A stretch of 64,000 nucleotides of DNA from contig OX596335.1 in NCBI GenBank assembly GCA_951394405.1, positions 1,612,001 to 1,676,000 of the forward strand, in the 5' to 3' direction. The notes below the pieces were generated by a model. The model had not been told where the DNA came from. It saw nothing but the letters and a program-made list of their open reading frames with translations, and made no database searches. Position 1 is the first letter of the stretch. Every line of letters begins with the position of its first letter. This stretch comes from Coprinellus micaceus (lineage: Eukaryota > Basidiomycota > Agaricomycetes > Agaricales > Psathyrellaceae). Both the position numbers and the translations under genes were made by a program. Positions 11,643 through 23,123 of this stretch are shown in pieces.

Positions 11643-14334
11643 CCTGGTCTCTCATTGGTTCTCCGATATTCGATTTTCGAAATACGATCCAACGCACTCC
11701 TTCTCCATCCTCCAAGCCCTTGACGCCTGAATCGAACTGGCTTCCCTCCGTTTCCAGACGGTCGCATCCAAAACGTTGACGGGGTGCCGTACTGCTCTCC
11801 GAATGGTATCGTCGACCTTCGCTACTATCCAAACCGCTCTAGGGAGGTCCCAGAACGCCTTATTAACAAGCCAAAAAGGCAAAGACCGCGTTCGATATAT
11901 GGTATACGTACGCCCAACGCCATGGATCCTCAAATACGCCAGGGTCTCCTCCGCCCCCCGACTTACCAATGGCCCGACACTTGTTCCTATGAGGATAGTT
12001 CTACACAGATACCCACCGTTGAAGCACTTCGCGGACGCTTCGGGCAGCCACCACGGTTGTGCAATTGCGTTTGAAAACGAACGGGCGCAGCTGGAAGCAG
12101 ACCTTTACAAGGCGACCCGCACATTGAGCGGCAGATATCATATCCCCTCTTCCCTATCTTTTCTTCCAAACGCCATTGGTTACCAGGGAATGTCCGCTCC
12201 CAAGCCCCTTCACCACCCGTGCCGACGCTGCCCGAGAATGGTTCTCCATATTTCGGCGCTCTGTCCCACACCATAGCCTTGCTCAGGCCCGAAAACACCA
12301 GAATTGGGACTACAAGCGAAGAATGGCGGCCCGTCCTACATTTGCAGGCATCCTCCTTACATTCGTCGGCGGAATTCACAAATTTTTAGTGCACGAAGTC
12401 GGCCAGACCAAGTTCGCCGGTGTGGCGCCATCGTCGACCTCTTCAATCCCTCGAAGGTGCAGCCAGACCCCAACCGGTTTATCACGATGGGGGCTCCTGC
12501 CAGTGTGTGGTACCGACGGGGCAGCGACGAAGAGGACCGTGGCTCGCTCAAGAAGTGGCCCCGTCTGCATGATTGCTACATCAAGTCCTGCCATCGACAC
12601 CCACCCTCGTCCTCCACCTCTGAGGGATTTGTCACTTTCCATCCAGTCACGGCATGCCCTTCCGCGCTTCCTTTCCGTCCAACCCGAGCAACCACCGCCT
12701 CTCCCACCTAATTCCAAACGGCCGTTCGGCCACAAGGCTACAAAAGAGGATGTAACGCGTGCGTGCACATGCAAACGCTGCTTCTCAGCCAGTTGCACAT
12801 GCAACCTATCGCCAAATGAGGCGGAATCATATGGCGTCTGGCTGTGGGGATGCTGGGCACATCACGAGCCTCCCTCCTCCCTTCTTTGTCGGGTTCAACA
12901 CATAGCTTCCAACTCGACAGAGTTCAATATGTGGGTTCCGTCTTGACCGCGACGGAGGCGGATCTCATTTGTGGCGCGTACGAATGCGTATCTCTTGGTG
13001 GACCTTAGCTCAATACTACGAGAGGGAAGAGTGTGGAGAGAACTACGGCCGGCGGACTAAACGCCGTGAGGTCTGGTACGCCAGGGTATTATCAGCAATC
13101 GAGAGTGGGGGCGATTGCGCCCAGCCACTTACCTATACGGAGTGCAAGAGAAGCCAACACGGACCCGCGACGACTCGTTCATTGCGTGCATATACTAAAC
13201 CCACGTCCTGCCAGCCTTTCGAGTCCCAGTGAGAATTGGAGTCGCCCCGGGTATTCTGGAGGTGCATTTTTGTGGACCCAGTCGCTCCGAGCCCATCCAC
13301 AGTTGCAAATATAAAATTTGTCCATACCTGTCCACACCCACCATCGTACAACAGCAAGGAAGTCGCCCAGAGTCGCCAAATACCAGGACACTGCGCGTTT
13401 CCAGACCTTTTAGGCCGCATACACATCATGCATCAGAGATATACTCAAAGAGATTCTTCCGAACGACAAGTCCATCCGGCGCGTATCTTTGTCTCCATCC
13501 AGTGGCTTCCATCTCCATGGCACGCCCCCACCCACGCTGCCTCAGGTAAGCGTCCCCAAACTGAACTTGCTCCTGTCCAGGCAGAGTCCGCCCGTTAGGT
13601 TCTGAACGCGCCATCGCCAAGGTCGAATTTGGGCCGAACGCACCATCCCCCGACCTACCACCGTCTAACCGTCGGCCGCCCCCACCACCAGATCTAACCC
13701 GCCATGGACCAATCCTACGACAGTAGGATCTCGCTCGCTAACCATGCTTCTCCTCTCCGGGCGGCGAGTGTCTTCTCGATGTGCTCTTCACCCTCACTTT
13801 TCTGACCCATTATACTGCGCTCTCGCACTCTATCATTTCTACGAAGTCGAGTACGTTGCGCTCCCTCCCTTTGGTGCAGGATAATATATCATCTCACCGT
13901 TTCTCCGTAGGCTTCCATCGCTGATCACTGTTTCAAGCTTCGTGAGGGATAATCCCAAATGGGTCTACTGACATATCACGTGCGTTTGGGGTGTGTTCTC
14001 AGTTTGCTCGTGACACTCCATGTTGGTGTCCGTCCCAGTGATACTTAGTCTGTCCCAGCTCTTCCTCGCCCCGACGCCTTTAGGTGACTCCCCTTTTCTG
14101 TGCTATATATGGCTCGCGAGCTCTTCCCCAGGGGGGCGCTCCAAACGTATACCTCCCCGGCGTCTCCGCAGTAGGCCTAAGCTTTACTCACTCCCGCTAC
14201 AGCTTTATTCTCAATCCGAATCCGACCGCTCGTGGCCGTTGGCTAATGGATTGGAGGCGTCAATTTCGCTCGAACTACAAATAAATGGGAGGCTGCAACA
14301 ACCGTATTCGATGGGGCCCCGTCAACGGCCTAGC
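11643..14334. other. Region with open frames but no resolved gene
   Basis: Both strands have frames of 80-250 codons, none with a recognisable domain. On the minus strand, 11652-12380 has the best coding look (pieces such as GGYLCRTILIGTSVGPL ending at a gtaagt donor, and AVWIVAKVDDTIRRAV), but I could not join them in frame. 12.9-14.3 kb shows nothing convincing. Possibly decayed genes. Confidence 0.35.
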
Positions 14335-14730
14335 CTAGTCCTCCCTCTTTCGCTTCGATAGACCCCCCTCCCTATTTACCCCCCCTTCGGTCAAGATATC
14401 CGTCAGCTCGGATACCTTGTTCTCGCAAAATCGCGCCCGGTGCACAGACCCGAAGGCACTATCTGCATCCTGGCGAATCTGGAGGGACCTTTTGTAATGT
14501 GTGATCAATTCGTCCCGCGCAATCATCAGGTCTTCCAGCTGACGCTCCAAAACTTGGCGTGACATGGATATTGCGCTCATGCTGCGCCCTGTCCAAGTTA
14601 AGTCGACGCCCTGGGGCATCCAATTCTCGATAGCAGCGGGATCCCGGCCCATCTTCGCCATAAAATCTTCCGTAACTTTCTCCCAGGTTACCCGCGCCTC
14701 AACCCTATGAGCGTCTTCCGTCGCGCCCAC
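14335..14730 (-). CDS. Small helical protein, unknown function, start unresolved
   Basis: Open frame read right to left and ending at TAG 14335-14337 with a basic tail (SKRKRED). The frame stays open upstream to about 14822 without an ATG; the first in-frame ATG is at 14661 (MAKMGRD), so either that is the start or an upstream exon is missing. The sequence is helical with a heptad-like run (VLERQLEDLMIARDEL) and resembles in style, not in sequence, the coiled-coil genes at the left of the window. No family recognised. Confidence 0.4.
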   Translation of the reverse strand: MGATEDAHRVEARVTWEKVTEDFMAKMGRDPAAIENWMPQGVDLTWTGRSMSAISMSRQVLERQLEDLMIARDELITHYKRSLQIRQDADSAFGSVHRARFCENKVSELTDILTEGGVNREGGLSKRKRED

Positions 14731-15457
14731 ATGCTCGATTGAATCGGAAGAAACTGAGCATACGTCTTCAAATTCTACGTTTGAAAGTGAAGCGTAAGCT
14801 GCGCCTTCTAGTACTCCAACTGCTCAGCAGACATTTCAGTTATCGGTGTTGGGGAGAGCATTGGCACACAGACCTTGGTACGCTTCTGGTCCATTTGCCT
14901 CCCGGTTGTACCTGTTGACGCCGTCGACCTCCCCTAGCAACAGGTCCAGGGTCCAGTGAGTCCCATCCCAAAGTGTTAAACAAGGGTCTCACTCGTTTCA
15001 ACTTCTTGGCTCTTATCTTGGCCCATTATTTGTAGCGAAGGCGTTAGAGAAGAGTAGGTTCAAGTTGCCCCAACCCCACCGTGACTCTGTGACGCTGCCA
15101 GCCAGACATCAGGGCCGATCGGAGATTGAAGTCTATCGAGATCTCCTCCTAAACGGGACCACATTTGGCTTTGCCCATAGGCCGTAATCCCGTTACCGTT
15201 TAGGTGATTGTCTAAGCCACTTTCGGCCTTCATCTATCTGACCATCTTACTCGGTAAAACCACACCTAGCACCTATATAGACCGCATTGAAGCCCATATA
15301 CTTCCTAGGTTCGTCTCAGGCTCAATACGTGATAACAATCGGACGCCAGTGGTGTCAATCAAGCGGCAGCCGAAAGGTCGGTCCACTCTGTCGTTCCTCC
15401 AACTCGAACTGATACAACGACGTTCTGCCGCCCAGCAAACCCAAACTTCAGAACAAC
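14731..15457. other. Intergenic
   Basis: Upstream region of the zinc-cluster gene at 15458. No separate gene or repeat seen; may hold a missing first exon of the minus-strand gene ending at 14335. Confidence 0.4.
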
Positions 15458-18400
15458 ATGAATCAAGGCCCGCGATTTCCCAAACCGAAGTCCGCCGCCG
15501 AGACCCAGGAAAGGCTCGACGAGCTCAATGGAGTACTGGAGGAAACCCTGACTTGGACTGTCGGCGACATAGATGCGAATGAAAAGCGTGAGCGCTTGAG
15601 GACGCTTAGTGTAAGCATCCGGAAAATGTTGTCTACCTGGCTCACCACATATATCAGGGCACGTGTATGGTGGGCATCTCCGCATTCGGGGGCAAGGATT
15701 CGTTCAACCGGACCGACGCCGTCAAGGCCTGGCTGGCGATATCTCTCGGGAACCAGGGGGCAATCCTACTAAAAAAAGGTCCGCTCACCGAGAATGATTT
15801 GCGAATCGTGCAACACCCGAATATTCTGAAAGCGCTTACAACGCAGACGGCGCAGCGGGGTAGAACTGAGATGGAATCCGAAATCTTGCTCAAGAAGGGG
15901 GTCGTTCAGGCGGACCTGTCTACGTTAGGCACAAACCCGGCCGTTTTGGGAGGGCGGGTCACAATGTCTTCCGTGGAGAGCCCGAAGGCGGTAGGGAAAG
16001 CTGGGGCTGCTAGTAAGGGGATAGACATTCGAGAGGGGGGCCAGGATGCCAAGGGGGGCACAAGGAAGTTCGAGTCAGGGTTGACAGGTCTCAGCTCGCA
16101 GGGGGGCACGCACACGGACGCGGACCAGCAACTCACAGCAGGTGCGCGCAGGGAGACGGCCGTGGACATTGGCGCCCCAGCGGGTGAGGAGAAGGGCGCG
16201 GATGAGAAGGGGGAACAGAGTGCGAATGGATACGAGATGACTTCGAGGAGTAAAGGGAAGCAGGGAGTAGTTGACGCGGATGTGTTGGTAGATGAAGACG
16301 ACCAAGGGGACGGGGATGAGGAACGTAACTTCCCGGACTTGGACGGCGACACAGGGGAAGGCGGTGACAATTTAGGCATGTCCGTCGGGCCGGAGCACCC
16401 CACTAAGCACCCGGCAGGCAACCTCAAACGAAAGGCAACCGTGCATTCGCCACTTGTGGATGACAATATGGACGGGGGAGCCTCAAAACGTCCCAGGCTC
16501 GAGGACGACGCTAGTCCAAACCAAGAGGGAGGAAAGGAAGCGATGGGCACTCACAGTAGAAAGGGGGAGCAAGGGGAGCATGGGGAGGGGAAAGCGCCGA
16601 GCAACGAGGCACAGACGGCGCAGGAGGGAAGCAATATGGAGCAGGGGGTAGGGGAGCTGGCCGATAAGTCGCCTAGAGTGCAGAGGCCTCTTGGCGTAGC
16701 GCAAGGAACATACGACAATCCCTGCTTGTTGTGCCAGAAGGCCAAACGGCCGTGCGAGTACCTCAGCACTGGTCGGTCGTGTCGTTGGTGCAAGGGGCGG
16801 AAGGTCAAGTGCTCCGTGACCAACGCCGCGCCAAAAACTGCATATGAAGTATTAACGCCAGGGCCGTTGGGAGGCAAGGTCGGCGGGGATGGGGTTGGGG
16901 GTAACGTCAGCGAGTTGGCAGGCGAGCCTGTGCTGAAGAAGCAAGCACGTGGGCTGGTCACCGATGCGGAGCCTACAACCAGCCCAAGTGGGGAAATGGT
17001 GAATGACAACAATGCCATAGACATGTATGACGACCGCCTCGTCGCAAATGAGGAACCAGGACCTTCAACCGCCCCAGGCACCCTGATACGGGAGTCAGAG
17101 AAGCAACCCAAAGAACGGGAGGTCAGCACCCGTAACTCGGCACTGGTCTCGCATATCCCTGAACGGACGGATCCCAGCCTCCACCCAAGACCATGTGTGC
17201 GTCCTTCATCTCCAACTGTTCACCCATCGCCATGGGACGCCAGCACACAGCGTCAGAGCCCACCTGTCATTCAGCCGGCCTCCCGTCGGCTATGCACTCA
17301 GGGCGTTACATCAGCCTTGGTCCAAGATATGGCCTCCTCGACAATACAGTTGGAGGTTGTTCAGATGAACGAACGGCAGCTGAGAATAGAAGGGCAGGTC
17401 GAAGAGCTGCAAGAGCAAGTCCAAGCGGCGTCTCGGGAAGCCGGCAGGATTTCGTCAATAGACCAGTCCATTGAAGAACTCCGCGTGCGTCAGGATGAAC
17501 TCGACAACACCGTCGAGGGGGTTGAAAACCTGAACAAAGAAACCACCACAGGGTTGGAACGGCTGTCCCAATCCTCGACCAAGACCATGGCGCTAATGAA
17601 TGCCGAACTCGAGACTCAAGGCTTGAAGATCAAGGGCCATGATAACACATCAAGCACTCAATTTGTCCGGATAGAGGAGTTAACCAAACGGGTGGAGGGG
17701 GTAGAAAAACGTACAAAGGAGCCTAGCCAGCTCTCGCTAGTCCTCCGAACCCAGCTCGACCAGAGAACGGCTACAGATAAAGCCAGGTACGAGGCGCTCT
17801 CTGGGCAGATTGTCCAAGCAAATCAGGACGTTATAGAGCTCCAGGGGAAGGAGAGAGCAACGGCAGACGTGCTGCGTCGTCTAGAATCGACGATGGCGAC
17901 CCTGTGCGGAGACAATGTGCAGGGAATGGGTCATCACATTGGGCAGCTACAGTCCAAATTGGAGGCGTCAGTCAGCACTACTGCGTCGTGCAAGACTTCC
18001 CTGGATCAAATTACTGCCCATTTAGAAGAGGCCAAGATGAAAGACCAAAAGGCCTGGGACAAGTTGAGGGAAATTCGGAACGGGGACGTCGACAAGGTGC
18101 AGCTCATGCTCTCTACCTTGCAGGAGTCTCTCGAAAGTAAACAGCGGGAGGAGAATGACGCGTTCCGGGAGCGTCTGGATGAATTTCAGACGCTGCTTGC
18201 TAGTATGCAGAAAGAAGCGCAGGCGTTCAGAAGCGGGGTGGAAGCCAGCCTACACGAAATCGCGGAAGGGATTAAAATGCTTCGCACACCGCCAAACGCA
18301 TTAGACCCTCATCCTCCCACAGTAGGCGTCCATAAACTGGATCCTGCACCCGAAGTCCTACCGTCCACATCTCCCTGCTCTTCAGTCATCGCTCGCCCAC

Positions 18401-19011
18401 CGCCAGCCATAGACTGCGTGTCGTCTGGATCTACCACAGTGGCATCCAAGTCCGCAGCCGTGCCTGAGCCCCCAGATCGCGTGCCCGCATCCGGTAACCC
18501 TAATGCCGCGCCCGTCGTAGGAACGTCCGCGCCTGGGCCGATAACTATGCCCCCGTCTGTCCCACAAGCGTCTGTGGTCAGCGGGGGGCCCTCCGCCGTA
18601 AGCCCTCGGGTTCCCTTGACGCGTGCAGGTGAGTCGATCAAATTTCTATTTGAAAAAAGCTGGAGAAATCTCATCTTCTCTATCTTGTCGACAGCCGCTG
18701 GTATTGCTATCAATACGTCTACGAGTGGACCCCACCCTGCTGGAGAGGACCCTCGACTCTCATCTGAGTCGCCCCTTACTCCTTTGGCTCCTTCTACCTC
18801 TTCTGCAAGCGCCACGTCCCCAACAGGAGCTCGGAACGCAGGGCACGGTGGTGGTGGTGGTGGCGGTGGCGTTAAGAGTCTAATTCGGCAGGGTCCGATT
18901 CTGAACGGTCGAAAAGGGCTTGGGGGTGGGCAGCCACCACGCCCCGAGGGTGATGATTGTCGTATCACGAGGTCTCGCGCAAGGACCCAAGGAGAGGCTG
19001 GGAGGCCTTGA
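15458..19011 (+). CDS. Large protein with internal Zn2Cys6 cluster and long coiled coil, 1146 aa
   Basis: Three exons: 15458-15610, 15658-18628 and 18695-19011; 1147 codons in frame. The second intron (66 nt, gtgagt..gacag) is a multiple of three with no stop, so it could also be read through. Residues 1-130 look globular. Residues 130-400 are acidic, Gly-rich and disordered, with a possible nuclear signal (GASKRPRLED). At C407, C410, C417, C426, C429 and C436 there is a perfect C-x2-C-x6-C-x8-C-x2-C-x6-C spacing, the pattern of the fungal Zn2Cys6 DNA-binding cluster, which is normally N-terminal. About residues 610-920 form a long coiled coil; the C-terminus is Pro/Ser/Thr-rich with a Gly run encoded by a (ggt)n tract. 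A nuclear DNA-binding role is an inference; the layout is unlike standard Zn2Cys6 regulators, which carry a fungal transcription factor domain. Confidence 0.85.
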
Positions 19012-19959
19012 AGAGGAACGATATCCCGAGAGGTTGTAGCATATTCAACATCCTACGGTATGGAATTTGAGTTACCCCTACTGATCGTTTATCGGTAGCT
19101 AAGTTCTATGATCGTTCTTGAACGCTACAAACGAGAAGGGCTCACGCTTACACTTGAGTTCAAGGACTCCCCGAACGACGACATTTTGAGCTGCCACTTC
19201 ACTCGAATCCCATGACGTCCACTGCGAGCGCGCCACCGAGCCGTCCTGAGGCTGGCTACACATCATTGTCGGGTCAAGAGAGGCTCCGCCACAATCAGCC
19301 AGAACTGCAGAAAGGCTATCAATACTATACCAATACTATAAAGGAGGGTGTTTTGAATAACTAGATTCGAATTTCGGAATTGGTGCGCCGCGGGCCCGTC
19401 CATGGAATAGCGCTCGCTCATAAGTTTCAAATTTCACCCACGTTCTCTTTTTTGAAAGGTCCCGGAGATGTGGTGATGGACGGGGACATTTCCAACCCGA
19501 TCCTGGGACATTGTACTACGGGAGAACATGCTCACTAGGCTCGAGTCTTCTGGGAGAACTATGGACGGGATCGGGAATGGGACCGCAAATGCCAGGGGAA
19601 CTACCTCACGCTGCCTGGGCCGGGACGGGACCATTGATTCGAGGACGGGTGGCGGATGCAACCACACGGGCTCCGAGCGCCTCGGGAAAGTGGAACAGAC
19701 ACCAGGCCAAAGGGTTGTCCCTGGGATGGAAATGAAGCCTACATCATCTGTGCTCCCCGAAGTTTTGCCAGACCCCGGATGCGAGAGTCCTAAATTAAGT
19801 GTCCTCATGTCTGTTTTTGTCATACCCCTCCCGTGATCCGACGATCCCATCAAGTTCAACTGCCTCATTAAGATTCACACACACACACAGTTGTACACCC
19901 TTCATCTTCCTTGACCTTGCTTCACTCCCCACCCTTTGTCTCGTGGTGTAGCATTCCCT
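19012..19959. other. Intergenic between two plus-strand genes
   Basis: No supported gene; a 144-codon minus-strand frame at 19434-19868 has no motif. A short (ca)n run lies at about 19873-19889, close upstream of the next ATG. Confidence 0.45.
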
Positions 19960-20791
19960 ATGAGTGTCCAAAACGGCCCTCGTTTCCAAGGCAACCACCC
20001 CGACGCCTCTCGCACCCCTGACGGCAATCTGGAGGACCGTAAGTGGGCGATTGCCCACTTGTCTGCCACCTCCTTTCAAACGTTTATCAACTGGATGTCC
20101 AGCCGGTTCCGTAGCATAGGCTTAGCCTGGGTTTTGAAGATGGGAGAGCTATCCGAAGACGACAGGAGGCGATTCAAGTTGGGCTACGAGAACGAGCTGG
20201 TGAGTCGCAGCAGTCACGCCGCCTTAATTCGCTGATCGCAGGCTCGTATAGGGCGCCGGCGCCTGCCTACTGGGGATCGCTGTGTCCATCCATGCAGACC
20301 TCATTCACCCTCCACCGGTGCTACGCAAGATGGTTCGACTCCTGACAATCGAGATGCTTCACGACTTCAACTCCGTGTTGAATATCGTGCAAGATACATT
20401 AGACGCAAAGGAAGACCCTCACCTAATCTATTATGAGGGGAACTGGTGGACCAAGTTCGGCCCTGACTCACATGTCGCGGAGGGGGATCTTGGTAAATTG
20501 TACGATTGGTGGTTAACCCAGCGTAGAATCTGTCCAAGGCCCGCCATCTTTCCATCGTTTACGTCCTTCAACTCGCCGCACATGTTAAAAAAGGAGCTCG
20601 CGATACTCCAACAGACAGTTGCGCAAATACAAGTCGACATTGCTCTGGATATCGAGGCCACCCAGGACGAGATCAGCCGCGTCCTAGTGTGGATCGCTAG
20701 AACCCAATTGCAAATTATGGTTCTCAGGAAGCAGGAAGCAGAGGCCATTGAGGCCGAAGATGCACAGCTTCGTTTCAAGCCAACCGACTAG
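19960..20791 (+). CDS. Helical protein of unknown function, 259 aa
   Basis: Two exons, 19960-20199 and 20252-20791, with a 52-nt intron (gtgagt..tatag); 260 codons in frame. The join gives a continuous hydrophobic segment (GAGACLLGIAVSI) at residues 81-93 that may be a buried helix or short membrane segment. The C-terminal third (about 175-250) is a strong coiled coil rich in Leu, Gln, Ala and Glu. It follows the zinc-cluster gene on the same strand at less than 1 kb and both begin with a similar short motif (NQGPRF / QNGPRF), hinting at a shared origin or pairing. No known family. Confidence 0.72.
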
Positions 20792-21801
20792 AATGAACCC
20801 CCACGCTTCACCTTAGGTCTCGGGGAGACCGGTAGGTCCTCTCGTTTATGTCACGACCGTCATGACTCACTCTTTGCCTCTTAGGTCGCTGCTTTCCTAC
20901 CGGGGGGTATTATGCCTCCCCCATCCTAAGCCTCGCTTGTCGGTTCCCGCTTGTGTTGGTTTACTTCCCCATCCTGTTTACTCTGTTTCTGTTCCCCCTA
21001 ACGTTGTACCGTTCGTGGATATACTTTTGGTCTTATATGCCAATTTTCCATCCTATCCTATCCATCTGTTCACGCCCTACAGATACTAAAGCGAAACTGG
21101 CCAAAACTTGAGACCTGGGCTCTCTTCATTCGCCAGTTTACCCCAGGGTTCTCCATTTGTAATGGTACCTCAGAATGAGAATGGCGTGGGCGGAGGATTA
21201 TTTATGTTCAGGGGCATGAAGCAGGATGACCCACACACACTTTGGCGCCCGACGTGTCTGCGTGGGCTTTTGAACGCTCTCGAGGGCTTCGCCTTTATCC
21301 GCCGGTGCATTTTGCAGAGTGATATACTCTGGCCAATAGATATATCATGGTGTTCAGCTGCTTTGTATGGCCCTGCTTACTGTCAAATTTCCTGAATCGT
21401 CGCTTATTGGTTTGTTCCCCGTCCATGGCTTTCCAGAGATCTTGGTCTGAAGTCGGAGAACACTTTGTGAAAAGGCCTGGGACAATTTTTGTCTACTGTG
21501 AGGGGTTGAGGAGCGGAGGAGGCTCATTGACGGGGTCATGTGTATTCCCAAGTCGCTTGTTAGATCTGCTCCGAGTCCCGACCCCCCGAATAATTGGTTG
21601 AGGGGCTTGCCAATGGAGCAGCGAGCCATCTATGCGTTATAATGCGTTATAATCCGATACATTTACTCACTGGTCACAACACAGCCACCCCACCCGGTCT
21701 AGTGTAAATTAATTGCCGTGCGTCTCATTGGTCTCGTTGTCAACTTTGAACTGCCCGAGCGACTGCTCTCCAGTCAGTCAGGCTCGCTCCCCCTTTTCGA
21801 C
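20792..21801. other. Intergenic
   Basis: No gene seen. A direct duplication of the 10-mer gcgttataat lies at about 21634-21653. Confidence 0.45.
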
Positions 21802-22607
21802 ATGACCAGCAGCGCTCACGGAGACGAACTTCCACTTTCTGTAAGCACATACGGGGTCTAGACTCTATCGTCGTCTCACACCATGTAGAATAAATCTGAC
21901 GATTACTCCCCGACACGTGTATCTGGCCATACGGTCGTCCAAGGTTACTCAGGTGTCAACAACACAGGGGTCCGACTACCCCTTCATCTTGACGACCTAG
22001 AGAGATATGCCCTTGCCGTGGTTTCGAAGGAGGACTTTAGGAAAGCAACTACGGAGGACGTTAGGGCTATGTTGGGCCGATATAGCGTCGTCATTTTGGG
22101 GGACCCGAACTGCGGCCACGACCGATGCCTGTCGACCGATAAAGACACCACCAGCAACAACGTCGCCGACTGGAGTACCCAGGGCCTCCGAGCCGTGGAT
22201 GGCGTTTATGGTGCGTAGGCTCTGCACCTCTTGGCCAACATAAATTAACCGTCCCTTTGTAGATCAAGGGGTTTCTGTGACACCATCCAACCACCATCTT
22301 CGAGTCAGAACGGTAACCCTAGCTGACATGCACCTTCGGTAGATGGTCGCTACATATGTGTTCTACAGCTTCCTACAAGGATGTTGGTACCAATCTCTTC
22401 TGGGAGACACGCACTATGGAATCCTTAGATCGTTTGGACCAAGGCTCCGTGCCTCAAGGCCATGAGTATGGCTTATCCGGGCAAACGGTTTTGCGGCAGA
22501 ATTCTCGAGGCCAGAGCACGGTAGGGTTACGGGCCCTCCAAATGCGCGCTCCGAGCAGAGTAATTGGAAACAACGCCCCTTCGCCCATCGTGGTTGGGCA
22601 AGAATAG
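21802..22607 (+). CDS. Unrecognised gene, 3' half uncertain
   Basis: Exons 21802-21840, 21889-22210 and a third starting at 22263 join well (introns gtaagc..gtag and gtgcgt..gtag). They give a soluble N-terminal part: MTSSAHGDEL, then a region with SKEDFRKATTEDVRAMLGRY and SVVILGDPNCGHD. The form (short helix, then a strand, then an Asp/Trp-rich segment) reminded me of the N-terminal region of transposon-linked JmjC-like proteins of basidiomycetes, but no catalytic motif follows. After 22312 the frame meets a TAG unless a 30-nt intron or an alternative splice is used, and the last open frame (22356-22607) is in another phase. It may be a broken gene. Confidence 0.4.
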
Positions 22608-23123
22608 TTCGAGTGAAATTTCATCACTATGACCCCCGATAGGGATGCGGATGCACCTCAGGCCGACGTAGGTGTGCGCCAGCGAGTGAGCCGATTCTAA
22701 AGATCCAAGGATGCGCCTTATGTAGTTACCCTGAGGCCGCGAGGAAATATGTTGGGGCGAGCACGGTCTACTCTCGTGCCTCTCTAGCCTTCCTCCTTCG
22801 CAAAAATTATCCCCGCCTCACGCCTCACACTATAATGATTCGATCCTGCTGAAGCAAGGTGGCGCAGCCCCGGCCAAAGGCCGGGCGCCTTTTATCCAAA
22901 TGGTCCAGGGCCCCAGGAGCACAATGGATTGCTGCAATATTAATGGTCCTTCAATTGAATATCCTCAAATCCCTGAACTATCCGCGAACCTTATACTCAT
23001 TGTTCTGCCAGGATTGTGTGAGAATGATACATGAACTTCGTGGCTATGTCTATCCCCCACAATGGGCAAAGTAAATTAAGCATCAGGCCCAAGTTAGAGC
23101 CCGCGGTTGCCCGACGGAGCACA
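22608..23123. other. Intergenic
   Basis: Between a plus-strand and a minus-strand gene that end toward each other. No gene, repeat or RNA seen. Confidence 0.45.

Noticed and set aside
12176..12946. 256-codon plus-strand frame
   Set aside because: Low-complexity Pro/Ser/Arg composition, overlapped by other frames on both strands, no domain.
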